A stretch of DNA of 64,000 bases from Solimicrobium silvestre (lineage in GTDB: Bacteria; Pseudomonadota; Gammaproteobacteria; Burkholderiales; Burkholderiaceae_D), in NCBI RefSeq assembly GCF_002976435.1, contig NZ_PUGF01000005.1, forward strand, positions 186,001 through 250,000, in the 5' to 3' direction. The position numbers and the translations under genes are program-made. Below the pieces are notes generated by a model. That model made no database searches and was not told where the DNA came from. It was given only the letters and a program-made list of their open reading frames with translations. This document shows, piece after piece, positions 15,001 to 21,000 of this stretch (within the stretch, counting starts at the first letter, position 1; each line of letters begins with the position of its first letter).

Positions 15001-18000
15001 TGCGGAGCAATATTGGGCCAATGCTGGAGCCCCAGTCGCGCTGTTGAATAATATCGCGGTGAATATCGGTAATCTACCCGTTGGTGTCGCCGGCGAGACA
15101 GTCGGCAACCAGATCACTCTTTCAGCAAATGGAGCAGGTTGGGGCTGGTATGTTGATCCAAACCCGACATCGGAAGCTGACTTCAATGCCACCAGTCAGC
15201 CAAACGAATTCACCGCCATTGCGGGTAGCGCAGCCGCTGGCAAGCTAGACTTATTGACAGTGTTGATTCACGAAATGGGCCACGTGCTGGGCTTGGGCGA
15301 TGTCTCGGATAACAACGACATCATGGCGCAATATTTGACACCGGGTGTTCGTCGTTTGCCAAGCGCTGACGACATTGCTGAATTGCAGGCAGCGTTGACT
15401 GTTCAGGCTCAAACTGTCGCAAACGGTACCGCTGTCATCGGTCAAACCATCGTTAACCCACCGCCTGCAACTGTTCCGCAAGCTGGTCCATACGTTGTTG
15501 GACCAATCGCGTCAACTCTTGCGAATGGCAATTTCGGTAGCAGCCTCACCAACTGGACCACCGATGGTACAGTCACCGCCGACGGTAATGGCAACGCAAT
15601 ACTGGTTAACAGCACCAATGCAGATGCACAATTGTCGCAAACGTTTGACATTAGCAGTAGCGACCGCTACATCGAGTTCACCGTCGCCAATGGCATGCAA
15701 AATAACGGCGGCAACGGCCCAGAAGATGCATTTGATGTCGCATTGGATAACGCCAACACCGGCACTGCGCTGGCTGGTACTGATGGTCTTGCCGATACTG
15801 ATGGTCTGTTGAATATCCAAGCCGACGGCACTACCAGCACGGCTTCATCAGTGACGACAATCGCCAACGCGAATGGCACTACCACCTATGTAATTAACTT
15901 GCAAAGTGCATTAGGAAGTGGAGCAGTCAGTGCGACACCAGCAACTGTGTCGTTTGATCTGGTCGGTTTCGGCAATTCGCAAAGTCAGGTAACGCTCAGT
16001 AATGTACAACTGGTGCAAACCCCGCTGGCTTTAAATGAAAGCGTATCGACGCAAGAAAATGCCGCAGTCACCATCAACCCTGTAGCAGCAGACTCAACCG
16101 ATTCCGGCGCAGTACCAACGATACAAATCGACCAAAACCCAGCGAATGGCGTATTGACGCAAAACGCTGACGGCAGTTTCGCCTATGTTCCGAATGCTAA
16201 TTTCTTCGGCACCGACAGCTTCCAGTACAGCTACACAGTCGATGGGCAAACGTCGAATGTCGCGACAGTCAGCATCACCGTAAATGAAGTGGCTTACCCA
16301 CCAACCGGCAGCAACAGCAGTACCACTATCACCGCCGGTCAGCCATACACCTTCAATCCGTTAGCCGGTGCGAATGACATCAACAACAACCCGATGACGG
16401 CGGTGCTCGACACACCACCGGCAGACGGTACGTTGGTGGTCAACGCCGATGGCACCTGGACTTACACGCCAACGGAAAGTTACTCTGGCGCCGACAGTCT
16501 GGTCTATCACCTGACCGATGGATTTGCCTCGTCCGAGCCGCTGACCGCCAGCTTCACGGTACTCCCAGCGCACCACGCGCCGGTAGCACAAAGCAGCGTC
16601 GTGCAGGTGCAAGAAAACGGCAGCCTGTTGATCAACCTTGCCAATTATGGCACCGATATTGACGGCAACCCGATGACCGGTACCATCGTTGCGCAACCGA
16701 CCCACGGAACGTTGACGCAAAATGCCGATGGCACTTATACCTATACGGCAGCAGCAGGTTACTACGGCGCGGATTTGCTGAGCTTCGTGTTAAGCGACGC
16801 ATATCTAAGTTCGCAACAAGCCACCCTGAGCCTGGATATCACCCCGGTTTTGGTCAACAGCAGCTTAAGCCTGAATGAAGACAGCACGGTTGTATTTAAC
16901 CCGCTCGCCAGCCAAAATCCTGGCGCACCGTTGACCGCAAGCATCGTCACGCAACCGGCCCACGGCATTATTACGACTAATGCCGACGGCACCTGGACTT
17001 ACACGCCAACTGTTCCGTTCTACGGCACAGACAGCTTCAGCTACGCAGTCAATGACGGCACCGACAATTCCAACGTCGCCACCGTCAACCTGACAGTCGC
17101 CCACCCAGCGCCGGTACTCGCCAGCACCAGTGCGAGCGTGAACGAAGACGGCAGTGTGAACATGAATCTGGCAGCGAATGCCAGTGAAGTGCCTGGCTAC
17201 ACGCTCAGCACGCAAATCGTTACGCAACCGGCCAACGGCACAGTTACCCAGAACGCGGATGGCACCTGGACCTACACGCCGAACCAATACTTCTTCGGCA
17301 CCGACACGTTTACATATTCAGTGAGCGATGGCACGGATAGTTCGAATGTTGCGACAGTGACGTTGAACGTCAACAAGATTGAAATCGCACCAACCCTCGT
17401 CAACAGCAACGCGACGTTGAACGAAGACGGTACGATGAATTTGAACCTGTTGGCGAGTGCAACGGATGTCAACGGTGATCCAGTCACCGCAAGCATCGTC
17501 ACGCAACCGGCCAATGGCACGATTGCGCAAAACGCGAACGGCACCTGGACTTACACACCGAACCAGTATTTCTTCGGCACCGACACGTTTACATATTCAG
17601 TGAGCGATGGCACGGATAGTTCGAATATTGCGACAGTGACGTTGAACGTCAACAAGATTGAAATTGCACCAACCCTCGTCAACAGCAGCGCCACGCTGAA
17701 CGAAGACGGCACGGTTAACTTGAACTTGCTGGACAGCGCAACGGATGTCAACGGTGATCCAGTCACCGCAAGCATCGTTTCGCAACCGGCTAATGGCGCG
17801 ATCACACAAAATGCCAATGGCACCTGGACTTATACGCCGAATCAGTATTTCTTCGGCGCCGATACCTTCACGTATTCAGTCAGTGATGGCACGGACATTT
17901 CCAACGTTGCGACAGTGACGTTGAATGTCAACAAGATTGAAATCGCACCGACCCTCGTCAACAGCAACGCGACGTTGAACGAAGACGGTACGATGAACTT

Positions 18001-21000
18001 GAACCTATTGGCGAGTGCAACGGATGTCAATGGTGATCCAGTCACCGCAAGCATCGTCACACAACCGGCTAATGGCACGATTGCGCAAAACGCGAACGGT
18101 ACCTGGACTTATACGCCGAATCAGTATTTCTTCGGCATCGATACCTTCACGTATTCAGTTAGTGATGGCACGGACATTTCCAACGTTGCGACAGTGACGT
18201 TGAATGTCAACAAGATTGAAATCGCACCAACCCTCGTCAACAGCAGCGCCACGTTGAACGAAGACGGCACGGTTAACTTGAACTTGCTGGCCAGCGCAAC
18301 GGATGTCAACGGTGATCCAGTCACCGCAAGCATCGTCACGCAACCGGCTAATGGCACGATTGCGCAAAACGCGAACGGCACCTGGACTTACACACCGAAT
18401 CAGTATTTCTTCGGTACGGACACGTTCACGTATTCAGTCAGTGACGGCACGGATAGTTCGAATGTTGCGACAGTGACGTTGAACGTCAACAAGATTGAAA
18501 TCGCGCCAACCCTCGTCAACAGCAACGCGACGTTGAACGAAGACGGTACGATGAACTTGAACCTATTGGCGAGTGCAACCGATGTCAACGGTGATCCAGT
18601 CACCGCAAGCATCGCCACACAACCGGCTAATGGCACGATTGCGCAAAACGCGAACGGCACCTGGACTTACACACCGAACCAGTATTTCTTCGGCACCGAC
18701 ACGTTTACATATTCAGTGAGCGATGGCACGGATAGTTCGAATGTTGCGACAGTGACGTTGAACGTCAACAAGGTTGAAATTGCACCAACCCTCGTTAATA
18801 GCAGCGCCACATTGAACGAAGACGGCACGGTCAACTTGAACTTGTTGGCGAGTGCTACCGACGTCAATGGCGACAAAGTCACCGCAGCAATTGTGTCGCA
18901 GCCAGCGCACGGTACTGTCACTCAAAACGCCAACGGCACGTGGACGTATACGCCGAACCAGTATTTCTTCGGGACGGATACGTTCACCTATTCGGTTAGT
19001 GATGGCGCAGACACTTCCAGCATTGCGACAGTGACTTTGAATGTCAATAAGATTGAGATCACCCCGACCTTGGCCAGCAGCACGGTATCGTTGAGCGAAG
19101 ATTCCACAGCGACACTCAATCCGTTGTTGAGCGCAACTGATGTCAATGGTTCGCCTTTGACAGCGAGTGTGGTCACACAACCAGCCCACGGAACGATCAC
19201 CGTCAACGCGAACGGCACTTGGACGTACACACCGAACCAGTATTTCTTCGGCACCGATACGTTCACGTACACAGTCAGCGATGGCGTTGATAGTTCCAAC
19301 GTTGCGACAGTGACCTTGAATGTGAATAAGATTGAGATCGCTCCGACCTTGGCTAACAGCACTGCATCGTTGAACGAAGATTCTAGCGCCATACTCAATC
19401 CGTTGACCAGCGCAACTGATGTGAATGGTTCACCGTTGACAGCAAGCGTTGTTACACAACCTGCTCACGGCACGATCACCGTCAACCCCAATGGCACGTG
19501 GACTTATACGCCGAACCAATATTTCTTTGGAACAGATACGTTCACGTATTCGGTGAGCGATGGCGTTGATAGTTCGAACGTTGCCACTGTCACACTGAAC
19601 GTGAACAAAGTTGAGATTGCACCTACTTTGGCGAGCAGCACAGTATCGTTGAACGAAGATTCCACAGCGACACTCAATCCGTTGACTAGTGCAACGGATG
19701 TTAATGGTTCACCATTGACAGCTAGTGTTGTCACGCAACCAGCCCACGGTACGATCACCGTCAACGCTAACGGCACATGGACGTACACACCGAATCAGTA
19801 TTTCTTCGGCACGGATACGTTCACGTATTCGGTTAGTGATGGCACGGATACTTCCAACATTGCGACAGTGACGTTGAATGTCAATAAAGTTGAGATTGCA
19901 CCTACTTTGGCGAGCAGCACAGTATCGTTGAACGAAGATTCCACAGCGACACTCAATCCGTTGACTAGTGCAACGGATGTTAATGGTTCACCGTTGACAG
20001 CTAGTGTGGTCACGCAACCAGCGCACGGCACGATCACCGTCAACGCGAACGGTACTTGGACCTACACGCCGAGCCAGTATTTCTTCGGAACCGATACGTT
20101 CACGTATTCGGTTAGTGATGGCACGGATAATTCCAACATTGCGACAGTGACGTTGAATGTCAATAAAGTTGAAATTGCTCCGACTTTGGCTAGCAGCACG
20201 GTATCGTTGAACGAAGATTCCACTGCGATACTTAATTCGTTGACGAGCGCAACCGATGTGAATGGTTCACCATTGACAGCTAGTGTAGTCACTCAACCGG
20301 CACACGGAACGATCACCGTCAACGCTAACGGCACATGGACGTACACACCGAATCAGTATTTCTCCGGCACGGATACGTTCACCTATTCGGTTAGCGATGG
20401 TACGGACAGTTCCAACATTGCGACAGTGACGTTGAATGTCAATAAGGTTGAGATCGCTCCGACTCTGGTGAACAGTAGTGCTACATTGAACGAAGATTCC
20501 ACAGCAATACTCAGTCCATTGACAAGTGCAACAGATGTCAATGGCGTACCGCTGACAGCCTCTGTCGTGACTCAACCTGCTCACGGAACGATCACCGTCA
20601 ACGCTAACGGCACATGGACGTACACACCGAATCAATATTTCTTCGGTACGGATACGTTCACCTATTCGGTTAGTGATGGCACAGACATTTCCAACATTGC
20701 GACAGTGACCTTGAATGTCAATAAGGTTGAAATCGCACCGACCTTGGCGAATAGCACAGTATCGTTGAACGAAGATTCCACAGCGATACTCAATCCGTTG
20801 ACAAGTGCAGCGGATGTCAATGGCGTACCGCTGACAGCCTCTGTCGTTACTCAACCTGCTCACGGCACGATCACCGTCAACGCTAACGGCACATGGACGT
20901 ACACACCGAATCAGTATTTCTTCGGCACAGATACATTCACCTACAAAGTCAGCGACGGTACCGATAGTTCGAACGTTGCGACAGTGACCTTGAATGTCAA

